A DNA stretch of 14,148 nucleotides from Planctomycetaceae bacterium (GCA_020426065.1 JAGQQT010000039.1:1-14148), one strand, 5' to 3'. Counted from the first letter of the stretch, positions 1 through 10,485 are shown. Made by a program: numbers and translations. The notes: a model not told the origin generated them from the sequence alone.

Positions 1-126
1 ACCATCCGGGATGCCAACAAGGATACGCCACTCAGTTGGGCGAGCTGGTATCTCCGGGACAAATCCATCATCGATCAACTCTGGTACGAAGGCTCGGGCG
101 TTGGCCCGGACTTTCCGCCCGAGTGA
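1..126 (+). CDS. Ankyrin-repeat protein, C-terminal fragment
   Basis: Frame 1 is open from the left edge to a TGA at 124-126 and encodes the last 41 residues of a protein whose start lies outside the window. The segment reads like one ankyrin repeat: an aspartate turn, the TPL motif (residues 9-11) followed by W-A-S, a helix with paired isoleucines, then L and a closing G about 30 residues after the start of the unit. This is the usual spacing of the roughly 33-residue repeat. Ankyrin repeats mediate protein-protein contacts, and nothing visible here tells the partner or the location. A short acidic/proline tail ends the protein. The gene converges on the next one with an 11-bp gap and no visible terminator between them. 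One repeat is thin evidence, so the family call is moderate. That this is a real gene end is more certain. Confidence 0.6.
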   Translation, partial: TIRDANKDTPLSWASWYLRDKSIIDQLWYEGSGVGPDFPPE

Positions 127-137
127 ACGGAGCGGGT

Positions 138-2990
138 TTATTTCAACAAACCTTTGAGCAGGTCAAGTGCCCGGCTGGGAGTGACCGTTCCTGCAGGAGT
201 TTCGCTCGGGTCTGCAGGATCGCTGGCCATGGCAGGTTCGGAGCGGGGAAGGCGAAGGACGCGGGTCTGCAGCTGATCGATGGCCACATCTCCCAGTCCG
301 TGGAGTTCGAGCACAATCTGCAGATCATCTTCCCGAGTGATGGGACGCAGCATTTCGAAGGGAATCCAGTCTGTCTCCCGGGTCCACTTCAGTGCACACT
401 GGGTTCCGTACTGGGTGTCATAAATACGAAAGCCTTCCACATTTCCTGTGATCGGACGGGCGAGGCGAATCCAGCCATTGACGTGAACAAGGTCTCCATC
501 ATGCACTCGGAGCGGGGGAGAAACATAACGCACCGAAGGTCCAGAAGTGATCACAACCGGAGTTTCTCCGGCAGGAACGGCAACCATCCGCAACGCATAA
601 TCTCCTTCGTGATGCTCGGCCGGGTCGAGTGCATCGTACACGGCAATCTCTCTGGCTGTGGTCACATCTCTGGTCCAGCCTTCCACCTGCATGGCGGAAG
701 CATCTTCAAAGTTGGCCGACTGGATAATCTCGGGAGCAGCATTCACATCCTCACGCCCCAGTCTCTGAATGAGCCTCCAGTGATCAGGTAAAGTCTGAAA
801 CGCAACCGCGTGTGGAGACGACGTGGGAGATGCGATTCGCTTGACCGCGTTCCGCCAGTGCAATCGCTGCAGGATTCGTAACAACTGTCCTGCAACTTCC
901 GCATTCTCGCGGGCCTGATGATGATGCTGGTTTTGTAACGAGACCTGGGATTCATCCAGCAGGCGACGGCTTTGCTGAAGCAGTTCCGAACTCGAAGGGA
1001 GTCCGACTCCCAGTTGAATCAGCTCGGTATCGATCTGGCTGACCCGTTGAAATTTTTCTTCCGCCAGCCTGAGGGCAATCTCGGCCTGTCGCTGCCGTGT
1101 CCGCTGAATCTGCTGTTCCATGTTCTGGGCAACAATCTGATCGGTCGCTACCATCAGAGCAGCCGTCATGTTGAAGCGGGGGATGCGGATTTCCGTGCCG
1201 CCCGCTTTGCGAACCGTTTCCAGTGGCCATAAGCCGGTAGGAGTAATCTGCCACAGGAAGGCGGATTCCGGCAGACTGCGCACGCGGATCTTCAAATCGT
1301 TTGCGGCGAGCGGACCTGGGACATACTGCGTATCCGGCTCGCTGGCTGCCAGCAGAATAATCAGGCCGTGTCCACTCCGGACGAGTGAGCAGGAGAGCTG
1401 TTCATCAGAAACGGGGTTGTGTGATCTGCCAGCATAGGCTCCTCGACTGGTGGAGTGCTGCATGGGAATCTCGTACTGATCGATCACTTCTCCCGAGGCC
1501 AGAAATGGTTCGAGCAGATGCAGCTCAGAGCTGAGCTGTTCCAGCACAAGCCTGCGCTCCTCCTGACCAGGTCCCGTGACATCCAGGGGAGTCCAGTTCC
1601 AGTAACCAACTCCCCGGCAGCCCGCACAGAGTGCCATGTAGGTCTGCAAACGAATCTGTTCCGGTTCAACAACCGGAGGTGAAAGCCCTGCCTGCTTGCA
1701 GGTCTCGGCAATTTCACGAGATGGTTCTGTCTGCAGCCAGGACATCAGAAAGGTGCCTGGCTGAGCTTCGCGTTTCCGCTGGGTCCAGTGTTCATTCAGG
1801 TCCGTCAGCTGTTCAGGTGAGAACAGCACATGCTTGCTGATCCCCAGCAGATCAACATCCCGTGAATACGCCATTTCCGCTCCGGACACATCGGCAAAGA
1901 CGGGGCGTTGCATCTGGCGGTCACTGGTTTTGACCTGATGAATCCAGCTTTGAATTTCCTGTTGTCGATGAGCCGGTATGCGAACCCCCAGATTCCAGAA
2001 CAGGATCCCGGATTTGGAATCATCAATGGGAGTCAGTCCCGCACTCTCCGCTGAAAGCAGATTACCCTGAGTGCTGAACGGTTTGGGAGGGGGAGCGGTG
2101 ACCCAGTAACGGCGGCGGTTGAGTTCGAGAATCAACTCCTGGTTCTGCAGATCATCAATTGCCAGAACATTGGGCTGGATTTGCTCCCACAGTTCCCAGG
2201 GTTCCTTTTGATAGCGAAACAGAATCGGGAAAATGGGCCGCCCTTCGACGGAGAGTCGATCGAGATGAAAATCGATCGAAATCGAATGAGCTTCTTTAGT
2301 GGTTGGCGTGATACTCTTGAGCAGGTCGCGATCGGGAGGAACCACAGGGGTGACACGTAACTGATCGACCAGCAGTTCCGTCATACCGCGATTGATCATC
2401 TGACGCAGATAAATCCGGTCGATGTACATCTCACGCGGATCGAGTTCAACCGGCTTCAGGGATGCCCGCCAGAGGATCAAATGCTTGGCGATGACATCAT
2501 TCGGAAAGGCACAGTTGAGTTCCTGCCAGCGGGATGTTGCAGAGAGAGTGTCTCCGATGATCAGTCGTGTGACCGGCTCGTTGGTTTCCGGATCAATCTG
2601 GTGTGGGAATACCACTCGGGCGGCCAATTGAGTGCCGGGACGGTTTGCCGAGACCGCAATCGAAACCCGTAACTCTTCAAAGATGCGGGCGGGTTCGATC
2701 GGGATTTCCACCACCACATTCCGGCTGTCGGCATTGGTTACAAACTGAAACCGCTCACTCCCCTGCCCTGCATAAGCCAGCGCTTCGGTTCGCTCGTGTA
2801 GTTTCAGTTCGACAATTTCCTGATCGTAATAGGGCGTGCAGATCACTTCGGGCGTATCGAAGGTTTCGCGAAACTCCGTCGCCGTTACTGGGGCCACCGT
2901 CAGCAGGCAACTCGCCATCAACGCCCAGACCGATCGCCGGTAGCTGCGAAGACTATTGGTCGGTCTGCAGAAGAAATCCATCAATGCCAT
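138..2990 (-). CDS. Exported multidomain protein with glycosidase-like barrel and C-terminal beta-sandwich
   Basis: This 950-residue protein begins with a basic N-terminus and a hydrophobic stretch (about residues 20-37, ending V-T-A), which reads as a signal peptide. Residues 40-215 look like a beta-sandwich of the jelly-roll or carbohydrate-binding type. Residues 245-505 look like a degenerate TIM barrel: alternating hydrophobic strands, and near 447-468 a QTYMALCAGCRGVGYWNW stretch that resembles the strand found in GH42-like glycosidases. Residues 618-712 are charged, Gln-rich helix, probably coiled coil. Residues 755-915 form a second beta-sandwich. The end is Pro/Ser-rich with a short amphipathic helix. 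I do not see a confident pair of catalytic carboxylates, so enzyme activity is not claimed. The ATG at 2990 lacks a clear ribosome site, and the in-frame ATG at 2981 is an alternative. It may act on or bind extracellular polysaccharide, but this is inference. Confidence 0.8.
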   Translation of the reverse strand: MALMDFFCRPTNSLRSYRRSVWALMASCLLTVAPVTATEFRETFDTPEVICTPYYDQEIVELKLHERTEALAYAGQGSERFQFVTNADSRNVVVEIPIEPARIFEELRVSIAVSANRPGTQLAARVVFPHQIDPETNEPVTRLIIGDTLSATSRWQELNCAFPNDVIAKHLILWRASLKPVELDPREMYIDRIYLRQMINRGMTELLVDQLRVTPVVPPDRDLLKSITPTTKEAHSISIDFHLDRLSVEGRPIFPILFRYQKEPWELWEQIQPNVLAIDDLQNQELILELNRRRYWVTAPPPKPFSTQGNLLSAESAGLTPIDDSKSGILFWNLGVRIPAHRQQEIQSWIHQVKTSDRQMQRPVFADVSGAEMAYSRDVDLLGISKHVLFSPEQLTDLNEHWTQRKREAQPGTFLMSWLQTEPSREIAETCKQAGLSPPVVEPEQIRLQTYMALCAGCRGVGYWNWTPLDVTGPGQEERRLVLEQLSSELHLLEPFLASGEVIDQYEIPMQHSTSRGAYAGRSHNPVSDEQLSCSLVRSGHGLIILLAASEPDTQYVPGPLAANDLKIRVRSLPESAFLWQITPTGLWPLETVRKAGGTEIRIPRFNMTAALMVATDQIVAQNMEQQIQRTRQRQAEIALRLAEEKFQRVSQIDTELIQLGVGLPSSSELLQQSRRLLDESQVSLQNQHHHQARENAEVAGQLLRILQRLHWRNAVKRIASPTSSPHAVAFQTLPDHWRLIQRLGREDVNAAPEIIQSANFEDASAMQVEGWTRDVTTAREIAVYDALDPAEHHEGDYALRMVAVPAGETPVVITSGPSVRYVSPPLRVHDGDLVHVNGWIRLARPITGNVEGFRIYDTQYGTQCALKWTRETDWIPFEMLRPITREDDLQIVLELHGLGDVAIDQLQTRVLRLPRSEPAMASDPADPSETPAGTVTPSRALDLLKGLLK

Positions 2991-3375
2991 CCATGGCCTG
3001 GGGCGGGAATCAGTTCTGAAAACGGATCCCGTGCCTGTTCAGTAATCATTCATCCGGTCAAATGGTCACATCTCAGAAAACATCAAGAAACTTCTGGACA
3101 TCGCAGTTCCCATCCCACACAATCGTTAATACTGACAGGATATGAGGAATCCGTGATACCAGTTCTGGCGTTACAGGACAACATTTCCGCAGAATCTGCA
3201 CTTTGGCAGGAATGTGTTTCGAGCGGAGAATGTCAGGTTACCGGAATTCAAAATCGTATCAGTTTTCGTGTTTTTCCAACAAGATCAGACTTCACCACCA
3301 CTTGCTCCCTGGACGAGAGTCGAGTCGGTTTTATTCGGAACCATTTCCCGAGACTAGCTCGACAAGGAACCAGCC
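2991..3375. other. Intergenic region between divergent genes
   Basis: This 385-bp gap lies between the minus-strand exported protein and the plus-strand 94-residue protein, so it should hold promoters for both. I see a TAATACT stretch at 3127-3133 that could be a -10 box but has no matching -35, and no convincing palindrome or RNA structure. A short open frame crosses the region (GTG at 3153) but shows no protein-like pattern. Confidence 0.5.
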
Positions 3376-3660
3376 ATGCCTGTTCATCACCGGTTCGATG
3401 ACAATCAAGTGGATGAAATCCCCCGGGAACTGGTCGAATTAGGTCGACATCTCGACCGCGTGCCCGCTGTTTACCGCCGGGAACTGACCGAGACCTATCA
3501 GCAGGTGGTTGACAGCGTGCGCCGACGTCGGCGAATCCTGAATCTGGTCCAGGAAGCCCTGGCCCAGTTAAGACTCGATATCAAGTATCTGATGTTTGAT
3601 CTGGAAATGACTCGCCAGGAACGGGATGAACTGAAGGCCATCCTGGACGAAATGCAGTAA
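3376..3660 (+). CDS. Small helical protein, unknown function
   Basis: A 94-residue protein with an ATG preceded by AAGGAA (3364-3369) at 6 nt, a good ribosome site that fixes the start. It has no signal peptide or membrane helix. The sequence is nearly all helix-forming and highly charged: a run of five arginines at 49-53, then a leucine/acid heptad-like stretch (about 55-92) that reads as a coiled coil. The start is more polar, with a histidine pair. I do not recognise the family. The basic patch could contact nucleic acid or an acidic partner, but that is a guess. It lies in the same direction as the YTV gene, but a 298-bp gap argues against a tight operon. Confidence 0.75.
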   Translation: MPVHHRFDDNQVDEIPRELVELGRHLDRVPAVYRRELTETYQQVVDSVRRRRRILNLVQEALAQLRLDIKYLMFDLEMTRQERDELKAILDEMQ

Positions 3661-3664
3661 TTAC

Positions 3665-3681
3665 AGAACGCATGTTCTTTT
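3665..3681 (+). terminator. Possible weak terminator after the small helical gene
   Basis: AGAAC (3665-3669), a GCAT loop and GTTCT (3674-3678) form a 5-bp stem running into four T's, a few bases after the stop codon. The stem is short, so this is only a candidate. Confidence 0.25.
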
Positions 3682-3904
3682 ATGGCATTGCTTTACGCCA
3701 TCTACATACGCTGAACGACCCGCGTGAGATTTCTCAGACGAGGCCTGCTGGTGCTCCCTTCGTTCCCGAAAAACTGTTGGTGGGATGACCTCCAGCAGCA
3801 ATCGATGTTATCGCGAAAATAGGAAGAATACGTCGTTTTTCGCTGGCGTCACGATTCCCCTCGATTATCCTAATTGTCCATACTGCCTGTCATTCCCATT
3901 CGGG

Positions 3905-3910
3905 TATAAA
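3905..3910 (+). promoter_or_regulatory. Candidate -10 box for the YTV gene
   Basis: TATAAA lies 48 bases before the start codon, in the AT-rich end of a 298-bp gap. No good -35 hexamer sits 16-18 bases upstream, so the call rests on the -10 match and its position. A GAGG at 3950-3953, 5 nt before the ATG, is the likely ribosome site of this gene. Confidence 0.3.
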
Positions 3911-3958
3911 TTTCAACATTAACAGGCTTCGACAAAATAACAGGATAGCGAGGTTGTC

Positions 3959-5113
3959 ATGAGATTTGCTGGGCTGGTTTTAGGAGTTTTGGGACTCCTT
4001 GTATCACATTCTTCAGAGGCGGAGGCCGGTCGCCGTGCCTGTCGTCTGTGGAATTGCGGGGGCGGCTATCAGTGTTTTGATGACTGCTCCTGTGCTCCTT
4101 GCGGTCCGGTTTGCGAACCTGCCTACCAGGATGTGGAATGCACTGTCATGGTGCCGCAGACCTGCTATGAAACCCGCAAGATCATGACTACTCAATACAC
4201 TCATGAGACTCGTCAGCGGGCGGTCACTTATTATGAGCAGGTTCCCCGCACCATGACTCGCCAGGTTTCCTACACCGTATGTGATCCGGTTGTTCAGGAG
4301 CGGACGGTTCCTTATTGCACAATGCGTCCGGTTTACGAAGACGTGCAGGTTCCTTACAGCTATTGTGAACCTGTTTACGAGCAACGCACAGGAGTTCGCC
4401 CTGTCTGCCGCCACGTCTATGAAGACGTCCCTTACAACTACACCGTGATGATTCCTCGGACCGAATGGCACACCGCAACTCGCCGTATCTGCCAGATGCA
4501 GCAGGTAACTGAAATGCGATCTGTCTGTGTAGATCGTGGTTGCTGGGAAGAACAGATCATTGGGCCATCCTGCTGCTCAAATCAGTGCAATCCCTGTGGC
4601 AACTGCTGTGTAAACACCTGCTGCCGTCCAGTAACCTGCCGCGTCTGGAAGCCAGCCATCGTTGAAGAACAGGTTCCTGTGACAGTCTGCCGACCAGTCT
4701 ATGTCGATCAGGAATATCAGTACTGCACGACCGCTTACGATCCGGAAGTTCGGACTGCGACCCGTCGCGTCTGCCGCACCGTGACTGAAAACCAGGAATT
4801 CTGCTACACCGTCTGCCGGATGGTTCAACGAACAGCCACCCGGACTGTCCGGACCTGTCGCTACATCCAGGAAACTCACTCACGGGTTGAGCAGTACACC
4901 GTGATGGTTCCTCGCGTGGTGACCCGCGAAGAGCAGTACACCGTTTATGAATGTGTTCCTCACCAGCAGATGGTCGATTACACAGTCTGCGTGCCGGTCT
5001 GCGTGGAAAAGGAAATCCAGGTTCCTGTCTGCCGGATGGTGCCTCAGACGGTTGTCCGTCGCGTGCCGGTTCCCTGCACAACCTGTTGCCAGCCGAACTG
5101 TGCCTGCAACTGA
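3959..5113 (+). CDS. Cysteine-rich secreted YTV-repeat protein (planctomycete envelope type)
   Basis: This 384-residue protein has a clear signal peptide (residues 1-23, ending A-E-A) and a mature part of short, irregular repeats. The tripeptide YTV occurs six times, and related units such as VPVC, VRPVC, PVYED and TATRR recur in both halves. About 40 cysteines (roughly one residue in ten) are spread throughout. A dense Cys/Asn block near residues 205-226 divides two similar repeat arms (about 45-195 and 227-375). This matches the YTV family described from planctomycetes, where such Cys-rich proteins are thought to belong to the proteinaceous envelope and be cross-linked by disulfides. An exported structural role is therefore likely, and catalysis is not expected. 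The gene stands alone and ends in a strong terminator at 5141. The family's partners and exact location are not shown by the sequence. Confidence 0.9.
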   Translation: MRFAGLVLGVLGLLVSHSSEAEAGRRACRLWNCGGGYQCFDDCSCAPCGPVCEPAYQDVECTVMVPQTCYETRKIMTTQYTHETRQRAVTYYEQVPRTMTRQVSYTVCDPVVQERTVPYCTMRPVYEDVQVPYSYCEPVYEQRTGVRPVCRHVYEDVPYNYTVMIPRTEWHTATRRICQMQQVTEMRSVCVDRGCWEEQIIGPSCCSNQCNPCGNCCVNTCCRPVTCRVWKPAIVEEQVPVTVCRPVYVDQEYQYCTTAYDPEVRTATRRVCRTVTENQEFCYTVCRMVQRTATRTVRTCRYIQETHSRVEQYTVMVPRVVTREEQYTVYECVPHQQMVDYTVCVPVCVEKEIQVPVCRMVPQTVVRRVPVPCTTCCQPNCACN

Positions 5114-5123
5114 TTGTTGACAC

Positions 5124-5137
5124 GATCACGCGTGATC
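5124..5137. repeat. 14-bp perfect palindrome
   Basis: GATCACGCGTGATC is fully self-complementary and lies between the YTV stop codon and the terminator stem. It could be a protein-binding site or part of the 3' end structure. No function can be read from it. Confidence 0.4.
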
Positions 5138-5140
5138 AGA

Positions 5141-5170
5141 AAAAGCCACCTCACTGACGAGGTGGCTTTT
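5141..5170. terminator. Bidirectional intrinsic terminator
   Basis: AAAAGCCACCTC (5141-5152) pairs perfectly with GAGGTGGCTTTT (5159-5170) around a 6-nt ACTGAC loop. There is a T-run on the plus strand (5167-5172) and a matching one on the minus strand from the A's at 5139-5144. It sits between the ends of two convergent genes and should stop both the YTV and the phosphatase transcripts. Confidence 0.9.
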
Positions 5171-5209
5171 TTGTTGCACTACCAAATGCAGTAAGGACCG
5201 GGGAATTCC

Positions 5210-6007
5210 CTATTTCTCCACAAACATGCCCCAGGCATGGCAGCCTTCCAGCACGCCGCTGCTGGCTGGTTTTTGAGCATGGTAGAGTTGTCCCGCCAGT
5301 CCACGCGAGTGCAGTTCTGCGCGAACTGCTTCCACGAGTTTCCCGGATGCATTCTGAACGATGATGGTGCGGTAGCCGTGCACGAATGCAGCGAAATCGT
5401 TCCCGGAATCTCCTGCAAAGACGATCCGATCGAGCGGGACTGCGCTCTGATCTGCCCACCAGTTGAGCGCATACCCTTTGGATATTCCGCGAGGCATCAG
5501 GTCGAGAAGGCCATCACTGTTAAACGGGTCCACACTGGTTGTCAGACCCCAGGGGAGATTGTTCCTACTCAGCAACTGGTTGATCTCATGTCCCAGTTCA
5601 GCCAGGAGTGTAGAATCGGAGTAATAACTGACTTTGAACTCCCCCTGCTTCTCAGTTTCCTGAAGTTCGAGACCTGCCACCTGATTAAGCAGATTTTCAA
5701 TTACATCACGCGTTTCACTTTGAATCAACTCCCGCTGATGCTGCTGATAAGTGGAATTCAAACGGTGAGAACCATCCGGTAGAATTTCATAGATGGAGGA
5801 GCCGACATCACAGATCACGAGTTGTGGTGCGGGGAGTTGGAACTCCTGTCTTGCTGTTTCGACAGATTCCAGGTGCCTGCCGGTGACATAAATCAGAGGG
5901 ACCTGAAACTGCTTGAGCAGTTGGCCCAGTATTTGCAGATCCAATTGCTGATTTGAATCTGCATCCAGCGGGATGAGCGTTCCATCCAGGTCGGTTGCCA
6001 GGATCAC
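5210..6007 (-). CDS. spp: Sucrose-phosphate phosphatase, HAD-IIB family
   Basis: This 265-residue cytosolic enzyme hydrolyses sucrose 6-phosphate to sucrose and phosphate, the last step of sucrose synthesis. All HAD motifs are present. Motif I is D6-L-D8-G-T (nucleophile and general acid), motif II is T42 in VTGR, the motif III lysine is K177 in the ISKGYAL stretch, and motif IV is G-D200-SGN-D204, which binds magnesium. The GDSGND form and the length fit the sucrose-phosphatase branch of the family. K125 lies in a FKVSYY strand of the cap. The start is GTG (5'-end at 6007), chosen because AAAGG (6014-6018) lies 6 nt upstream. The gene is divergent from sucrose-phosphate synthase, which gives the substrate assignment further support. 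Another sugar-phosphate substrate, such as glucosylglycerol- or mannosylglycerate-phosphate, is less likely but not excluded. Confidence 0.85.
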   Translation of the reverse strand: MILATDLDGTLIPLDADSNQQLDLQILGQLLKQFQVPLIYVTGRHLESVETARQEFQLPAPQLVICDVGSSIYEILPDGSHRLNSTYQQHQRELIQSETRDVIENLLNQVAGLELQETEKQGEFKVSYYSDSTLLAELGHEINQLLSRNNLPWGLTTSVDPFNSDGLLDLMPRGISKGYALNWWADQSAVPLDRIVFAGDSGNDFAAFVHGYRTIIVQNASGKLVEAVRAELHSRGLAGQLYHAQKPASSGVLEGCHAWGMFVEK

Positions 6008-6013
6008 TTCAAA

Positions 6014-6018
6014 CCTTT
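6014..6018 (-). promoter_or_regulatory. Ribosome binding site that decides the GTG start of spp
   Basis: On the minus strand AAAGG lies exactly 6 nt before GTG (6007-6005). An ATG slightly upstream (6021-6019) is out of frame and hits a stop after five codons, so GTG is the best start. Confidence 0.6.
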
Positions 6019-6040
6019 CATGGGAATTTGCCTGGAAATG

Positions 6041-6049
6041 TGATATACT
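6041..6049 (+). promoter_or_regulatory. Candidate extended -10 promoter for the synthase-amylosucrase unit
   Basis: TGATATACT has the TGn plus TATACT form of an extended -10 element. A normal -35 is not seen at the expected distance, which extended -10 promoters can tolerate. It would give a leader of about 180 nt before the synthase. The same bases overlap a minus-strand -10. Confidence 0.35.
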
Positions 6050-6071
6050 GATTCATCTCATAGGTTACCAA
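6042..6071 (-). promoter_or_regulatory. Candidate promoter for spp
   Basis: Read on the minus strand, TTGGTA (6071-6066) and TATATC (6047-6042) are 18 bp apart. Each matches four of six consensus bases. Transcription would begin about 30 nt before the GTG start, leaving room for the ribosome site. The box overlaps the plus-strand -10, so the two promoters would compete. Confidence 0.35.
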
Positions 6072-6084
6072 TCCATTCGGTAAC
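6064..6084. promoter_or_regulatory. Inverted repeat in the divergent promoter region, candidate operator
   Basis: GTTACC (6064-6069) and GGTAAC (6079-6084) form a perfect 6-bp inverted repeat with a 9-bp spacer. The left half overlaps the putative minus-strand -35. Half-site length and spacing suit a dimeric regulator. It could also be a hairpin in the synthase leader. Confidence 0.35.
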
Positions 6085-6158
6085 AGATCCCGCCAGGGAT
6101 TTCAACCTGCCTCAACCTCATGGAGGGCTCCCAGACGAATGCCTGCCAGTGCTGATTT

Positions 6159-6170
6159 CTGATCGATCAG
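6159..6170. repeat. 12-bp palindrome in the synthase leader
   Basis: CTGATCGATCAG is perfectly self-complementary and is followed directly by TCTGATCG, which repeats part of the half-site. It lies 66 bases before the synthase start. It may be a regulator site or chance. Confidence 0.3.
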
Positions 6171-8375
6171 TCTGATCGTTTCGAGTTCACCTGCACAATC
6201 CCCGGCTCCTGTTCGTCGCAACAACAAAGGAAGTCATGTCCAAGCTAAAATCCTCTGACATCAAAATCTCGCTCATTAGTCTGCATGGGCTGATTCGTGC
6301 CGAAGATCCTGAACTGGGACGTGATGCTGATACGGGGGGCCAGATCAAGTATGTGCTGGAACTGGCTCGCGAACTCGGTAAGCATGAACATGTCGGCTCC
6401 GTGGAGTTGATTACCCGCCAGATTTTTGATGACCGTGTTGATCCGATCTACTCACAGGTAGAAGAACGTATTTCGGAAAACGCGAAAATCGTGCGAATTC
6501 CCTTCGGTCCTAAACGGTACCTTCGCAAAGAGTCGCTCTGGCCGTTTCTGGAAATGTTTATTGACCAGACTCTCAGCCATTTTCGTCGCCATGGCCTGCC
6601 AGACATCATTCATGGGCATTATGCCGATGCCGGTCAGGCGGGTGCTTATCTTTCCCGTTTGCTGCACATCCCGTTTGTGTTCACAGGACATTCACTGGGG
6701 CGGGTGAAGCGGGAGCGGCTGATTGCCAATTCTGCCTCAGCGGAGTCGATTGAACGCAAGTATGCGTTGAATTCACGAATTGAAGCGGAAGAATTTGCCC
6801 TGGAAACAGCGGCGATGGTCGTCACCAGTACAAATCAGGAAGTCGAGCAGCAATACAGCCTGTACGACCAGTATGTGCCGGAACGCATGGAAGTGATACC
6901 ACCGGGAGTCGATCTGACTTCGTTTACCCCGGAAGCGAAACCCGAAGACGCATCGCAGTTGTTGACCGACATGAATCGTTTTCTGAATGATCCCGGAAAG
7001 CCGATCATTCTGGCGATGGCCCGTCCCGATGAACGGAAAAACCTGCCGATGCTGGTAAAGGTTTATGGCGAAAGCCAGCGTCTGCAGGAAATCGCCAACC
7101 TGGTCATCGTGATGGGAACGCGGGAAGACCTGCATAAACTGCCCAACGGCCAGCGCAAAGTGATTGAGCAGGTGATTTCGCTCATTGACGTTTATGACCT
7201 GTATGGTCGGGTAGCTTATCCCAAAACACACCATCCCAGTGAAGTGCCCGGGTTATATCGTCATGTCAAAAACCTGGGTGGTGTGTTTATCAACCCGGCC
7301 CTGACTGAGCCATTTGGACTGACACTGCTGGAAGCGGCCGCTACTGGCCTGCCGATTGTGGCAACCAACGATGGCGGACCACGTGATATTATTGCCAACT
7401 GTCATAACGGAGTGCTGGTCGATCCGCTCGATGACAAGGAAATAGAACGAGCGTTGCTGCGGACTTTGACTGATCATTCTCAATGGCAAAGCTGGTCCAC
7501 CAATGGAATTCAGGGGGCAAGGCAGCATTATTCCTGGGCCAATCATGCCCAGAGGTATCTGCGGGACCTGAATGAAATCCTGATCAACTCACCTCCTCCC
7601 GCACTCGCTCACGCTCCAGAACGGAAACCGATTGCGGAATTTGATCGACTGATCATCACCGATCTCGACAATACGCTGACCGGGGACGATGACGCCCTGC
7701 GGGAATTTGTCGAGATTATCAATGAACATCCTTACGTCGGATTCGGCATTGCAACCGGACGCCCGCTCGATAGTGCACTCCAGTTGATTCAGGAACTGGG
7801 ACTGCCTCATCCCGACCTGCTGGATGTGGCGGTCGGCACAGAACTGTATTACGGCAAGGAGCTGATTCCCGATACCAGCTGGCGCAGCCAGATCGGTTAT
7901 CAGTGGAATCCTGCCGAGATCCGCAAGGTGCTGGATGGCCTGCCCGGGTTCTATTTGCAGGACAAAGAGCATCAATCGACTTTCAAAATCAGCTATGAGA
8001 TTGACCCAGTGAAATCGCCATCGGTGACGGAGATCAAGAAACTGCTCCGTCAGGCCAAGCTGCGAGCCAATGTGGTGCTGTCTCTGGACATGTACCTGGA
8101 CGTGATCCCGGTCAGGGGCGGCAGCGAGTACAGTATGCGACACGTCCTTTATCGCTGGGGTTTCGCACCGGAAAAAGTGCTGGTGGGTGGCGATTGCGGA
8201 AACGACGAGGGGATGCTCAAAGGGCGAACGCTCGGTGTCGTTGTCGGAAACCACAGCCCGGAACTGGAAAAGCTCCGCCGCTGGCCACGCATCTATTTTG
8301 CGGAAGGACACCACGCCCGAGGCATCATCGAAGGAATTCAATACTACCAGTTCCTGGATAACATCATCATTCCCA

Positions 8376-10346
<1,971 letters not shown>

Positions 10347-10358
<12 letters not shown>

Positions 10359-10380
10359 AGCTCGCCGGTCACCCGTTTTT
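10347..10380 (+). terminator. Possible terminator at the end of the amylosucrase gene
   Basis: AAACGGGT (10347-10354) pairs with ACCCGTTT (10371-10378) across a 16-nt loop, followed by further T's to 10380. The stem begins inside the last codons of the gene. The long loop makes it only moderately convincing. Confidence 0.4.
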
Positions 10381-10383
10381 GTA

Positions 10384-10485
10384 GTGGAAAACAGGGCCAT
10401 CTCCGCCGACCCGGAAGCCAGGGTCACCCAGATCGACGACTGTTCGGGAGTCATCGAAGACAACCTCCTGCAAACCGAGAAATAA
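10384..10485 (+). pseudogene. Short coding-like stretch, possible small protein or gene remnant
   Basis: From GTG at 10384 to TAA at 10483-10485, 33 codons read as a normal-looking acidic peptide (ends EDNLLQTEK) with G-rich first positions and about 79% G/C in third positions, like real genes here. There is no ribosome site before the GTG. The frame is open back to 10348 and differs from that of amylosucrase, whose own end is intact, so it is not a frameshifted tail of that gene. It may be the last piece of a lost gene or a small protein. I do not recognise it. The opposite strand carries AGGAGG (10469-10464) 9 nt before an ATG at 10454, so the coding strand is not certain. Confidence 0.25.

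Noticed and set aside
36..791. 251-codon plus-strand open frame opposite the exported mosaic protein
   Set aside because: It is antisense to a much longer gene with a signal peptide and domain structure, and its translation has no domain-like pattern.
3153..3401. 82-codon frame beginning with GTG before the small helical protein
   Set aside because: It overlaps the start of the better-supported 94-residue gene, and its translation looks random.
3747..3797. CTGCTGG...CCAGCAG inverted repeat in the spacer before the YTV gene
   Set aside because: The 7-bp arms are far apart, so this is easily explained by chance.
4013..4471. 152-codon minus-strand frame inside the YTV gene
   Set aside because: It is a shadow caused by the repetitive codons of the YTV gene and has no independent ribosome site that I can see.
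6120..6155. 11-codon frame in the synthase leader, possible leader peptide
   Set aside because: There is no ribosome site before its ATG, and its residues show no run of codons typical of attenuators.
8187..8375. 63-codon N-terminal extension of amylosucrase
   Set aside because: It lies wholly inside the synthase gene and is not amylosucrase-like; the ATG at 8376 gives the family length.
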